From: Zanthoxylum bungeanum
Taxonomy: Eukaryota; Streptophyta; Magnoliopsida; Sapindales; Rutaceae
Reading direction: 5' to 3'
Assembly: GCA_019454045.1 (NCBI GenBank)
Contig: SKCR01036771.1
Location: forward strand, 43,205-107,204
Length of the DNA: 64,000 nucleotides
Shown: piece by piece, positions 1 through 11,411 of the stretch
How positions within the stretch are numbered: position 1 is the stretch's first letter
How the letters are laid out: every line of letters begins with the position of its first letter
Notes under the pieces: generated by a model
The model's database searches: none
Seen by the model: the letters and a program-made list of their open reading frames with translations, nothing else
What the model was told of the DNA's origin: nothing
Made by a program: the position numbers and the translations under genes

Positions 1-1069
1 CTCTACTAATTAATCCCAGATTAATAAAGTGCGAGTCATACGTCATCGGTGAATCTTCGGGAAGCGACCCATGAGATCCCCGGATATGTTGGCAGTAAAT
101 CCGGTCGTCAGACTATCCGAACACATACGTACCTAGTACTACGTTTGTACCGATTTACAAGACAAGGTTGGCTTCTAGCAAAGCGCCATGCCTACCCAAT
201 TCTCCAGAAATATGCTTACAGGAATATGTGATCTATATCAGGCGTAGTATACGTAGTATTGCGTATAGCGATCCAGTATCGGATGTCACGTGCAAGGCCT
301 GGGGCTGGAAATGTGTCTGCCTCGTACGAAGCACATATCGGATCTCTGGTAACTAGTCTCTATATCGGACAATCATGACCTAGTCATATTATCTCGATGA
401 CTGCAGTACATAAGAGAACCAGTTCTGTATCCTATGTGATCATCATCTCCACTATGACTGGAGTGATATTTCCATCTCGACATCACACCCAATACACTAC
501 AATTCTCAATATACCCAGAAGAGGCGTACAGAAAACCTGTTAAAGCCCTGGATGACCAAAACAAAGTATATTGATTGTCGCAAGTATTAGCGGTGCAAGT
601 CTCAGGTTAAGACCAAATACACCTACCCTGATTCGGACTTTCATAGACACATAGTCATACTACCAATGGAATTCCGAGGGGTCTATCCAGAGCGAAGCTG
701 TTTCCGTACCATCGGTAAAACACAACCTCCTACTACACTTGCATGAGTATCATATACCCAAATATATGAGAACTATGCTGTTATACCCTCACAATGCGCA
801 AAAGTGTAATACTAGTCTATTCCGCATTATCGATGTCCAATCTCGATAATACTACGACTAGGGATATTTAATGATTAAACCTTTATAGATTGATACTGTC
901 TCATATCTTATCAATCCAGAAATAATCATATGGACCTTCTATTATTTATACATCTTGGTGATCTAATCACAAATGATAGAAGGGCAATTTCCTTTGTCAC
1001 ATAGTTAATTTGTACAACAACACCATGATATGTACAAATAGTGACGCTATGGGTCATAACTGTCCAACA
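1..1069 (-). repeat. 3' LTR of Copia A copy 1, partial
   Basis: It aligns almost base for base with 7917-8985 and ends in CCAACA next to the purine tract. About 920 bases of the LTR lie outside the window. The short translations in this stretch are LTR noise and not genes. Confidence 0.92.
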
Positions 1070-1081
1070 ATCTCCCACTTG
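1070..1081 (-). promoter_or_regulatory. Polypurine tract of Copia A copy 1
   Basis: Read on the minus strand this is AAGTGGGAGAT directly before the LTR start TGTTGG. It is the second-strand primer site typical of plant Copia elements, and the same motif precedes the 3' LTR of Copia B at 23617-23627. Confidence 0.85.
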
Positions 1082-1249
1082 GCCTATAGCCAGTCACTCA
1101 AGTGTCCTACACCCGAACTATGTACGGTTTGCTCAAACTGCTGAGGAAAGGCTTCGTCAGCGGATTTGCATGATTATCATCTGATGCGATTTATAAGATC
1201 ATCACATCGCCACGATATATGATACGAACGAATCAGATGAATAGTCGAA

Positions 1250-2604
1250 GTATATATCTGGATCGTTGATGAGACAATTAATTCTTTAGCTTGTGCTGTA
1301 GCCTAGTTCAGCTGCTAACAGAACTATATCTAATCTAATTAGATTATTATCAATCCAGAAGGCTTCTATTGCTGCCTCAGCTGCAGCAATATTCCACTTT
1401 TGTTGTTTATTCGGTAACAGTATCTTGCTTGGAAGATTTCCAGCTCATTATTCTGTTATTCAAACTGTATAGTACCGCTTTGTGACTTACAGTCATTTAT
1501 TTATCGGTTATGAAACTTGCAGCAGTGAACCCAGTCACTTCAAGTTCTCCTTCTCCATAGTATAAGACAGCATCCTTAGATCTCTAAGATACTAAAGCAT
1601 GTTCTTAATGTCAATCCAGTGACCATCACTTGGATTGGCCTGATTGTGACTCATATGCTCAAAGCATATGAGACACCAGGTCGCGTACTTTTATCAATGT
1701 ATGAGTTCTCGGAGAGTACTAACAACTTTAAATCTATCCCAGTATATCTTTATTCCTAGAATAAAGGTTGTTTTCTCCTAAGAATTCTACGATAATTTTT
1801 CATGAAAGCCAAGCTTTCACCAATTGTTTTATGGGAATATCATTTCCAAGAAATGATTTATCATTATTATTTAGGACTTTCATTATTAGTGCGCTCCCAC
1901 TAACCTCCTTATATACACAAGAATCATTTTCGTTTTGAATAAAATCATACACCATTATGATTTCATCAAAACGATAATTCCAAGAACGCAATGCTTGCTT
2001 CAATCCACCCATGGATCGAATAACCTGCAAACCTTGTTTGCTAGTTATGGTACGCCAAAACCGTCAGGATGTTGTAAACATCCTCCAAAAGGTTTCCGTT
2101 AAGGAAAGCGGTTTTGGCATTCAGCCTTTCATATTCCATTAATGAAACATGCAGCTTCAGCAAGCATTATCCAAATGGATTTACCAATGGCAACCGGTAA
2201 AAGGTTTCGTCGTAATCGACACAATGTTGATAACGATAATTTTCGCTACAAGCCTAGCTTTGTACGTTGGTATGTTGCCTTCCATTTATGTCTTCCTTGA
2301 AGACTTATATAGTACCAATAGACACAATGCCTTCCGGTACATCAACCAGTGTCCAAACTTGGTTGGTATGCATGGAATCCATTTCGGACTTCATGGCACT
2401 TTTCCATAATAGGGAGTCGATACCTTGTATCACTTCCTCATACGTAGTCAGTTCGTGTTCCTCAATAAGATTGACACCTTTATGAGGTGAGATCAGAAAC
2501 CCATACCCCAGGTTGTTTTCTGACTCTCTTCGACTTACGTGGTTCTTGTGTATTCGAAGATTATTGGTATAGTTTAATCCTTGATGAACTATTTTGTGTT
2601 CCAT
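1250..2604 (-). pseudogene. Copia reverse transcriptase and RNase H remnant
   Basis: On the minus strand 2604-2305 encodes a Copia RT N-terminal segment with TYEEVIQGIDSLLWKSAMK and WTLVDVPEG, matching the same place in the intact-order Copia B protein. Segment 2030-1800 continues with GGLKQALRSWNYRFDE, the GLKQASRSWN block of Copia RTs. Around 1410-1330 a broken match to the EYVAACEATKEAVWL block of RNase H can be read. The pieces lie in different frames with stops between them, so this is a dead copy. Confidence 0.85.
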
Positions 2605-2949
2605 TAAGAATCGGTGCCTGGAATAGTATTACTCTGATTTTCATCGAGTTTTACTTTCCTCTCACTTACCACTGCATTTCGGAATTCCTCTTCGGAAAAT
2701 CGTATGGCGAGCAACAATTAAATTGTTCTCAAGTGAGTTGTATAAGTACTATACTTTGGTTTCCCTAGGATAACCACAATTAGGCACTTATCCGATTTGG
2801 ATTCTAGTTTGGTATCATCCAAACGTATGCCTAGCATTCCCAAATCTTCAGGAATGAGAAACCCAGTTTCTTTCCTGTTCATAACTAATATGAAGTCTGT
2901 CAAACAGATTTTTTTATGGAACCTTATTCTAAATAAGTTTTGCACTGTT

Positions 2950-3345
2950 TAATGCTTATCCGTTGAAGGAAATGGTAGCTCAGAGCGACTCATGATTAAC
3001 CTTATCATGTCCAACAAAACTCAGTTTCTCCGTTCGGACACACCGTCAAATTGACGTGTTCCGGGAGGAGTCCTCATTGAAAGAATACTATACCCTTTCA
3101 AGTATATAAGAAACTTATTGCTCAAGTATTTTCATCATGGTCTAACCGTGATGGTTTAATACTTTAGCCGATCTGTTTGTCTACTTCGTGTCGAAACTCT
3201 AAAAGTTTCCGATTAGTGTTTCAAAAGAAGTACATAACCATAACGCGATGCCACATCCGTCAAGGTCATGAAATATTCATATCCACATCTAGCCTAGCTA
3301 GACATGGGCCCACTTACGTCACTATGAACGAGGGCTAACAGATCG
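2950..3345 (-). pseudogene. Copia integrase core remnant
   Basis: Minus-strand translation in shifting frames gives pieces that line up with the Copia integrase core: a degenerate GPM..GGYEY segment near 3300-3260 and a PPGT-Q--GV-ERRN segment near 3065-3000. No continuous frame survives. Position between the gag trace and RT is as expected for Copia. Confidence 0.65.
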
Positions 3346-3979
3346 TGGCATTTGCACTTTTACCAAGTAAAGGTGTTATAGGCATTTTGCCCAATAAACT
3401 AGATTCGTAGACTTTATTTGATTAGAATCAAATTCGTCCTAGTATCCACTCTTCGAAAGTGTGGATATACGAGTCTTGTTAATTGTGTCACAGACAACAA
3501 TGCCACTTATAAGTCTCAACTGATTAATTCAGTTTGAGCTATTTGTTTGTCATGTTATACGTTTGAGATTTATTTATATTCAAAATATAAATACTGTTAT
3601 TCACATCTAATGTGATTATCTCAATATTATCTTTATAAAATAAAACACTTTAGTGTTCTAGAATATAAAGGTATATCGGCAACGGATTATACTCTGATAT
3701 AGAGATAATGTTTCTAGTCAAACTAGTTACATTGTAACAGTTACCTAATTTAAGTACACACCCAAAGGGTAGTTCCTAAACTTAGGTATCTACGGTTAAA
3801 ACAGCGACTTTCGTCCGTTTCCGATTCGCAGATCAATCTCAACTGAAGTCAGTATCCTGCTTTTCAGCAGATTCTGCACACCAGTACATATTTATGTACC
3901 ACACTTAGTATTTAAAATCCAATTTTAATACTAGTTGTGAACATAATTATGACAAACATATTTGAAGTCATAGCCTTGC

Positions 3980-4260
3980 TCGTCTTCAATTCCTTCATGT
4001 CTGCTTTGTTCAAACGGCAGTCACGCTTCCGCGATCCCGTTTGCCACAATAAGTCAGACATTTTTGGGATATGTCATTTATCTTCCCAGAAGACTATAAT
4101 GATTTTGCCTTTTGCCCTTTTTCACACTCCAGAAGCCTTTGGCCTTCTAGAATATCGAAGTAAAGTGCGCCTTGCGCTTCTTGCCTTATTGCATACTTTG
4201 GCTTTGACTCCTTGAGTATAGCCATTAACTCTCCAAGAGTTTACTATTGCAATTTAGAGT
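3980..4260 (-). pseudogene. Copia gag C-terminus with broken CCHC zinc knuckle
   Basis: Near 4060-3990 the minus strand reads a decayed knuckle (C-G-K-R ... W-R/K-R-D-C) followed by LNKADMKELK, which resembles the region after the gag knuckle in Copia B. It is short and frame-broken, and is called mainly because its position upstream of integrase is right. Confidence 0.45.
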
Positions 4261-6982
4261 ACTTCTAAGATCTAAAATCAGATCTATGAAGATCCTTCAA
4301 TTTCAATATCATACTTTAAGGATCTAATCCTTAGTTCTGATTAAGAAATTAAGGAGTCTATTTGGCAAGCATAACGGATTAAGCACTAAATTTATCATCA
4401 CATTAATATTCCAAATATCATGTTCTACTATTTGCTTAACTCCAGGCTTAGGCCTAATATGTTATTTTATCAAATAAAGTAACTCATTAGTTTCCAGGAC
4501 CATCCTGAAATTTATTCCCAATTTGAAAATTAAAGTCGTTTAAATACATTTTCACCCAGGGTTATGTTTTAAACACTAATCTTTCAATTATCTTGATTCT
4601 AATAGTCTAACTATTTAATCAACGATTTTAGGTACAATTCATTATAATGATTACTATAGTCCAACTATATAATCAACTATAATTTAAATTAGTTAGCTTC
4701 AATTATATTGATTACTATAATCCAATTATAAAATAAACTATTAATTGAAATTAGTTAATTCAAATTTATTGATTACTATAATCCGATTATATAATAAACT
4801 ATAAATGAAATAGTTTGAATACAGTCCAACTGTTTATTTAAAACAACGATTAATTATTAGTCCAACTAATATATTAATTTATTGACGAATAATTTGTAAT
4901 GAGCGCGTATGGAAATTTACTAAACGAATATTGCAAATTTAATACTTGCCTCCCACTATTTTTCGGCGAGCCTCTAACCCTCTGTGGAGTACTCGGGAAA
5001 CCTTGTTTCCTAGTGGGCTAGGATCCTGTTAAATAACACACAATCTTGACTTTGGCCAACAAATTGTATGATAATTAACTAGGTAGATCTCTAAGATCAA
5101 TTGGATCCAATCCAATTCCTAGATCCAGTAGGTGGACATCCAAGTCCGAAACATATATCCTATATATGCCAATATCCAATATATATGCAATATATATGCC
5201 TAACTTTTTTCCTCTGAATCAACTAAGCCTTGGCTTTGGCACAACAAACTTAGTGATCCCAGTAAGCGGAACTCATTGACCTTGGAAAGCTTCGTAATCA
5301 ATGTCGATGGACAAGAAGTGATCTTGACTTTGGCCAACAAATCACAACTTGGACAAGACACCAATATGGAACAAAACATTCGTGATTCAAACACATCCTC
5401 GACGGACAAAGGCCTTGACTTTGGCCAACAAACCAATGCCAGTCTTGGATCTTGAGTAAGAATCACTCAATGGAAGGAAAAACGCTTAATATGATGTTGA
5501 GGGTTTTTCGCGTGCAATTGGCAACCAATTTATTATCTTTGTTAAGGTCTCATCATCATACACCCTTAAACATGCATTCTAAACACATAATAAGGCGCAT
5601 ATAAATAAAATAATAATGATATGCGAATGGATACTTAACACATTGTTCCTAGAATAAATCTCTTCATTTCCTCTCTCCCACTAGCACAAGTATTGCTTCT
5701 ACCCGTTACATAACACTTCTAAAGAAACCTCATTTACATTTAGGGGAATAGGTGAGAAGAGAAATACACAGAGTCAAAGAGGTAATAGGCTGGACACACA
5801 GGTCCAATTAAAAAATTCTAAATTTATTACAACAATTTCCAAAATTGCCCCACCCATCTAATATCCATCCGATATACATTATTCATGCATCGCAACCATG
5901 TATTCACACAAGCATGTTATCAATCAATCTAATCCAATTAATTAATCTGATAATTAATGACCATCCAATGTTCAAACAACGATTTGATTTTGCGCGAGTC
6001 AAACTCGTTTGCGAATAAGTACTCAAAGTACGAATTCTTGAATTAAATTAAACTACAACATTAAATCCAATTTAATTTGTATTAATACAAATTCATTATT
6101 TAATTCCAAATTAAATATTACACTTTTTAAAGTACCTTTACGACTTAGATTCTAAATCTAATCGTTACGGGTCTCAAAGCCCGATTAACATCCAAGTTAA
6201 TTTAATTAAAGTCCAATGGGCTTTCAATTAATTTCTTAAGGCATGGACTTTTGGTCAACTTGGGTCAAACCCAAAGACTAAAGCCCATTTAAAGGATCCC
6301 TTATATGCCTAGAAACCAATTTAGGCCCATTAGGCCCAATTAATATATTAAGGTCCATTAAGTCATAATTGGACTTTATGGAAATGGTTTTGGGCCCAAT
6401 TGGATCCAACCAATTAGCCTAAACCCATCTTGGTACAACCAAGCCCATTAAGCCCAATTACAACCTTTTAAGCCCAATTTCCAAAATTAGCCCAATTAAT
6501 TAAATCAAAAATTCCAAATTCATAATTTAATTAACCAAAGTGTATTCCATAATTAATTACCCAAATCAATATTTCCAAAACATCAATTAGCCTAATTAAT
6601 TATGCTCATTAACAACAATTAGTGTCCAACACAATTGATCAAAAATCAAACCCATTTTCATGCATGCATGTCTCGGCAATGGTAGGGTAATTTTGACCGA
6701 TTTCGGTTTTAATCCAATCAAATCCAATTCAACATTACCCAATTGATTTCAAGTCATCCAATGAATCAAAAATCAAAAATACCAAGACATTAGGGCATTA
6801 TACCTCTCGGCCAAGCCATGATTTTCGGGGAAAATTGTTCCAAATCAATTTTCATGAAATTGATCCAATCCAACTTCAATTAAACATCATTTAAGCATAC
6901 TCAATCAATTATTTTAACCAAATCATGCTCAAAATAAATTTACCCAATTTTAACCCTAAGTTCAAGTTTCATGCTTTTACTC
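4261..6982 (-). other. Leader and decayed gag of Copia A copy 1
   Basis: No open reading frame of weight. The part next to the PBS (about 5640-6982) aligns with the leader of copy 2 at 62634-64000, so it is a conserved non-coding leader of roughly 1.3 kb or more. It is rich in TGGGCC/TGGGCT motifs (about 6180-6490). The part at 5040-5440 carries three exact copies of CTTGACTTTGGCCAACAAA. Decayed gag probably lies between about 5600 and 4260. Confidence 0.6.
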
Positions 6983-6994
6983 GCTCTGATACCA
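6983..6994 (-). promoter_or_regulatory. Primer binding site, initiator tRNA-Met type
   Basis: Minus strand TGGTATCAGAGC, one base after the LTR terminus, is complementary to the 3' end of plant initiator tRNA-Met, the usual Copia primer. Copia B (17721) and Copia A copy 2 (62621) have variants of it. Confidence 0.9.
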
Positions 6995-6995
6995 T

Positions 6996-8985
6996 TGTTG
7001 GGTTTCTCTAAGTCTAGAGGATCGATTAAAGCAATGAAACATACATGTGAATACATGAAGAAGTTGCGGAATACTTACATCGATCGGTTGAGGCGATGCG
7101 TTGAAGAACAAAACTTTTTATGCCCTTTGAAACTCCTCCAAGGCTCACGGCATTTAATGGTTTGGCTCCTTCATTTTCAGTCCAAGCTCCAAGCTTTTGG
7201 GTGGTGATTCCAAGCTCACAAGTGGGTTTCCCTATCACCTTTGTATGTCTCCAAATGTGTGCTAGCACTTATGAATTTTTGCCACAAAAATCCCTTATTT
7301 TCTCACTGCCATTCACGGTAAAACCAGAAGGTTTTGGAGAAGAAATTCAGCCCTTTGGGCGTGAAGATGGAGAGAAGAAAGAGAAGAGAGAAAGTGTTGG
7401 TTGGTTGTTACAAATTGTGTATCTAATACACTAAATGAATTACAAAATTCATTTACCAAATTTTTGGCTTTCCAAAAGTCAAAGGCTTTAAGCCATCCAA
7501 CAACTCCATCAACTATTCACATCAATCAAGTGACAAGTTGTCACATCAATTGATTGACTAGTGATTTGACGCTTGATGTGACTTGTGGGCCGCACTTGAA
7601 TTCGAGATGCGAGTGCGCTCGCAAACACTCCCGGGCTCGGGTTCGCTAATTCCAAATTAACGAATTTTCCGTTGCGACGTAATTAATTAATTATGCCTAG
7701 CAAAATCACTATTCACGTCGCTAACGAATTAATTCTAAATTAACTCGTTCGCCCGAATTAAAATCTAATTTCAATTCTGCGTCGAAATCCAATTTCGTAT
7801 AATATATCGAATATATTATTTTATCGATTAATTCCAAATTAATCGTTTTCTCTCTTTAAATGATATTTTATCCCAGATAAAATATATCCGCAATTAATCC
7901 CAGATTAATTTTCTCTCTCTACTAATTAATCCCAGATTAATAAAGTGTGAGTCATACGTCATCGGTGAATCTTCGAGAAGCGACCCATGAGATCCCCGGA
8001 TATGTTGGCAGTAAACCCGATCGTCGGACTATCCGAACACGTACGTACCTAGTACTACGTTTGTACCAATTTACAAGGCAAGGTTGGTTCTAGCAAAGCG
8101 CCATGCCTACCCAATTCTCCAGAAATATCCTTACAGGAATATGTGATCTATATCAGGCGTAGTATACGTAGTATTGGGAATAGCGATCCAATATCGAATG
8201 TCACGTGCAAGGCCTGGGGCTGGAAATGTGTCTGCCTCGTACGAAGCACATATCGGATCTCTGGTAACTAGTCTCTATATCGGACAATCATGACCTAGTC
8301 ATATTATCCCGATGACTGTAGTACATAAGAGAACCAGTTCCGTATCCTACGTGATCATCATCTCCACTATGACTGAAGTGATACTTCCATCTCGACATCA
8401 CACCCAATACACTACGATTCTCAATATACCCAGAAGAGGCGTACACAGAACCTGTTAAAGCCCTGGACGACCAAAACCAAAGTATATTGATTATCGCAAG
8501 TATTAGCGGTGCAAGTCTCAGGTTAAGACCAAATACACCTACCCTGATTCGGACTTCCATAGACACATAGTCATACTACCAATGGAATTCCGAGGGGTCT
8601 ATCCAGAGCGAAGTTGTTTCCGTACCATCGGTAAAACACAACCTCCTACTACACTTGCATGAGTATCCTATACCCCAATATATGAGAACTATGTCGTTAT
8701 GCCCTCACAATGCGCACAAGTGTAATATTAGTCTATTCCGCATTATCGATGTTCAATCTCGATAATACTACGACTAGGGATATTTAATGATTAAACCTTT
8801 ATGGATTGATATTGTCTCATATCTTATCAATCTGGAACTAATCATATGGACCTTCTATCATTTATACATCTTGGTGATCTAATCACAAATGATAGAAGGG
8901 CAATTTCTTTTGTCACATAGTTAATTTGTTCAACAACACCATGATCTGTACAAATAGTGACGTTATGGGTCATAACTGTCCAACA
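6996..8985 (-). repeat. 5' LTR of Copia A copy 1 (1,990 bp)
   Basis: Full LTR bounded by TGTTGGG at 6996 and CCAACA at 8985. Its left end abuts the PBS. Its right 1.07 kb matches 1-1069. Its sequence also matches, in reverse complement, the LTR at 50810-50941 plus 60818-62619. Confidence 0.92.
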
Positions 8986-10390
8986 GGATCAACCCCGGTC
9001 TTACCGGGTTATTTTATTACTTCGACACTTTTATACTTGGGAGTTAAAGAACCACTTTGTGAGTGTGCCAATTTTATTAAATACACATTAATTAATTATC
9101 AAATAAGATAATTGACATATATCATAAATATATGTATTTTGATTATTTAAAGTAAATATGATACATATATTTAGATATCTATATTTAAGTAATTATTTAA
9201 ATATTTAATTGTTAAATAATTAAAGTAATTAAAATACAAATATCTAAAGTGATATTTATATTAGGAAATGATTATAGTGTAAAAGTTTGACTTATTTACA
9301 TTTATGGCAAAGGTGTTAAAAAGGAATTTTGCTTCTTTAATTTGGTTAAAATAAAAAATTTCTTTTTTTCTCCTCCACAAATTCCGCCCAAGCTTATAGT
9401 ATATAAGGGAAATGTTTTTTCCTTTGCTTGGTTAATGTTAACCTAGCCTCCCAATGAAATAAAAAGTTCTCCAAGCATTTTAGAGAAGAAAATTTTCAAC
9501 AAGAACAAAGTTAAAGAAGATTTTGGTAGATTAAGGTAATCTTTAGTTTTCTTTAACTTAGAAAATTATTTTATTGTTCTTGCTTGAATTTTTATGTTGT
9601 AGAGATTCTTACAAAAGTTGTAGAGATTCTTTACACTCTAAAATTTGGGCTTTTTGATTTGATTGATGGATTTGGTGGTTAGATACATGTGTGAAGTTAG
9701 ATTGAGTAATATTAGTTCAATTTTATCATATGATGACTTGTTACCATTCTAGAGTGTTATGAACACTCTTGTAATACCTAGAATTGTTCTTGAGTTCTTC
9801 ATTGGTGGTGGCTTCGATTGGTGTAAATATTAATATGATTAATGTTGAGAAAATTGGATTTAAAGCATGAAAAATGAATATTTTTACACCCAGATCAGAT
9901 CTGAAAATTCTAGAAATTTGGTGATGAAAAATATATTATTTAAATATATTGGATGTGTATTGGGCATTGGAATAATTGCCAGAAATTATTTAGGAGTGAA
10001 AATATGCGAAAACGGTGAAAATGGTGTTACTAGATGTGTTTCGGGCTTACCGGATAAAGGTTGTCCAAACAGTGAATTTTTCACTATTTAGGCAGCCCAT
10101 GAACTGCCCAAGTACTATTGGGGCTGACCTGGGCAGCCTCCCATGTGTATTGATTGGTCGGTTCTGGCAAAAAAGTATTTTATGTCATTTTACGGAAAAA
10201 TATTTTCGTAAATGTTTCGCGATGTTTTCTAAATTATTTATATTATTATTTGATAACATATATAATATTTTTAGGTGAAATATGAATGAATTATTCATAT
10301 TAGATATTGAATAATTTATTCGGTAAGTTTAAAAATTTTAAAGTTATGATTTCGCCGGAACCGCGCCTTCCGCTGCGCCTAACCCCAGCA
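8986..10390 (+). repeat. Truncated Tekay/Del-type Gypsy LTR-like segment
   Basis: From 8991 the sequence AACCCCGGTCTTACCGGG resembles the usual start of Tekay/Del chromovirus LTRs (TGTAACACCCCGG...), here cut by the Copia A insertion. A TATA-like TATAGTATATAAGGG lies near 9395. The stretch 10030-10140, with repeated GGCAGCCCATGAACTGCC-like text, is also like LTRs of that clade as I recall them. No coding frame is credible. The right end is lost at a junction with another Gypsy LTR piece near 10390. Confidence 0.5.
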
Positions 10391-10397
10391 GAAATTG

Positions 10398-10477
10398 CAA
10401 TAGAGTCGTTATTGTTGTTGTTGGAAGCAATTTTGTTTGTTTATTGAGTTTGTTGATTGTCCTCATTTTGTCTGTTG
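10398..10477 (-). repeat. Fragment of the Gypsy 3' LTR
   Basis: GCAATAGAGTCGTT and the next about 75 bases match 27064-27145 within the 5' LTR of this Gypsy. Similarity stops on both sides. On the left the Tekay-like LTR begins; on the right protease coding follows after about 30 bases. Confidence 0.7.
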
Positions 10478-10504
10478 AGTCAATATGCGTTTGGAAAGGC
10501 CTCT

Positions 10505-11411
10505 CATCTGCTCATACTACTTTTTCTCATTTCCACGGTAAAAGGAATTGGTGCAAGGAGGATGGCACACACTAGTTGGCATGAATCCAATCTCTTCCAA
10601 TGAGATCTTGATAACTGGCAGAAGAATACACAATAAAGAATGCAGAGCGAAGTCTTTCTCCCTACAGTAAGTTCTACTAGCAGTACTTTCAACGTCCTGA
10701 TTACCACTCATATAAAAGCTGCCACAAAAACTTCTATTGAAATTAAATCATCCTCTGATTTTCCCAACGTTAACAGCATTTTGGAAAACATCACATTCAA
10801 AGCTGACCCATTATCAACCAGTGTTCTGGATATTGGTCTTCCATTCATATAGGACTTAATATACAGGGGCTTGATATGCTTGTCATCTCTTCCGAGGGAT
10901 TCTCAAATATCACCCTTTTGGGCCCTCCATATTTCACGGCTTGGATAGTTACCCCATAATGTGGCTTCCTGCTATTTTCATCTTCCAAAAAAGAGGGTGT
11001 TTTCCTTTAAGCTCTTGCTAAATCCTCCATTCCTACGATTTTCCTTTCACTCTCCTTTTGGAAGTTTAACAGCAAAGTCAAGCTTGTTGTAGCACAGCCA
11101 AAAGGAACGAGGACTCTCATTATCATAAAAATGTTCTCTGCACATTATTCCTTTGGTCGATCATCCGAGCTCTCTACTGATTCATGGTCCTCGGTGGATT
11201 TCCTATAGAATTTGGACTTTTCCTTCACGGGCTCCTGCATCTCCTCCTGTTTTCCTCAAGGCAACGTCTTCTTTTGGGTTCAGGAGAGATTTTCAGGAAT
11301 TGTTTTGTGCTCCACTATGTACCATTGGTTTCCTGGTCTAACCACTAGAGGGGCCACAAATCTTGGTTGTCTCATCTGGGAAGAAGATGGAGGAAATGGC
11401 TTGGTTTTTAG
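10505..11411 (-). pseudogene. Gypsy gag-pol linker and aspartic protease remnant
   Basis: On the minus strand 10870-10780 reads KPLYIKSYMNGRPISRTLVD then NGSALNVMF, a retropepsin flap with D-N-G-S where most have D-T/S-G. It is followed in shifted frames by VELTVGRKTSLC and a C-terminal segment ending near 10505. Upstream, 11000-11411 matches the variable linker between gag and protease of this Gypsy group only weakly. Protease would process the polyprotein; here frames are broken and nothing of RT follows. Confidence 0.65.

Larger units (their letters stand above)
1..8985 (-). mobile_element. Decayed Copia LTR retrotransposon, family A copy 1 (3' LTR cut by window edge)
   Basis: The blocks at 1-1069 and 7917-8985 are near-identical direct repeats, so they are the two LTRs of one element. 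On the minus strand a primer binding site follows the right LTR and a purine tract AGTGGGAGAT precedes the left LTR, which fixes the orientation as minus. The 5.9-kb interior shows, in element order, a long leader, a trace of gag with a CCHC knuckle, integrase, reverse transcriptase and RNase H. All are full of stops and frameshifts. The gag-integrase-RT-RNase H order is that of Ty1/Copia. A second copy of the same family, opposite strand, starts at 50810. The element cannot be autonomous. Confidence 0.9.
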
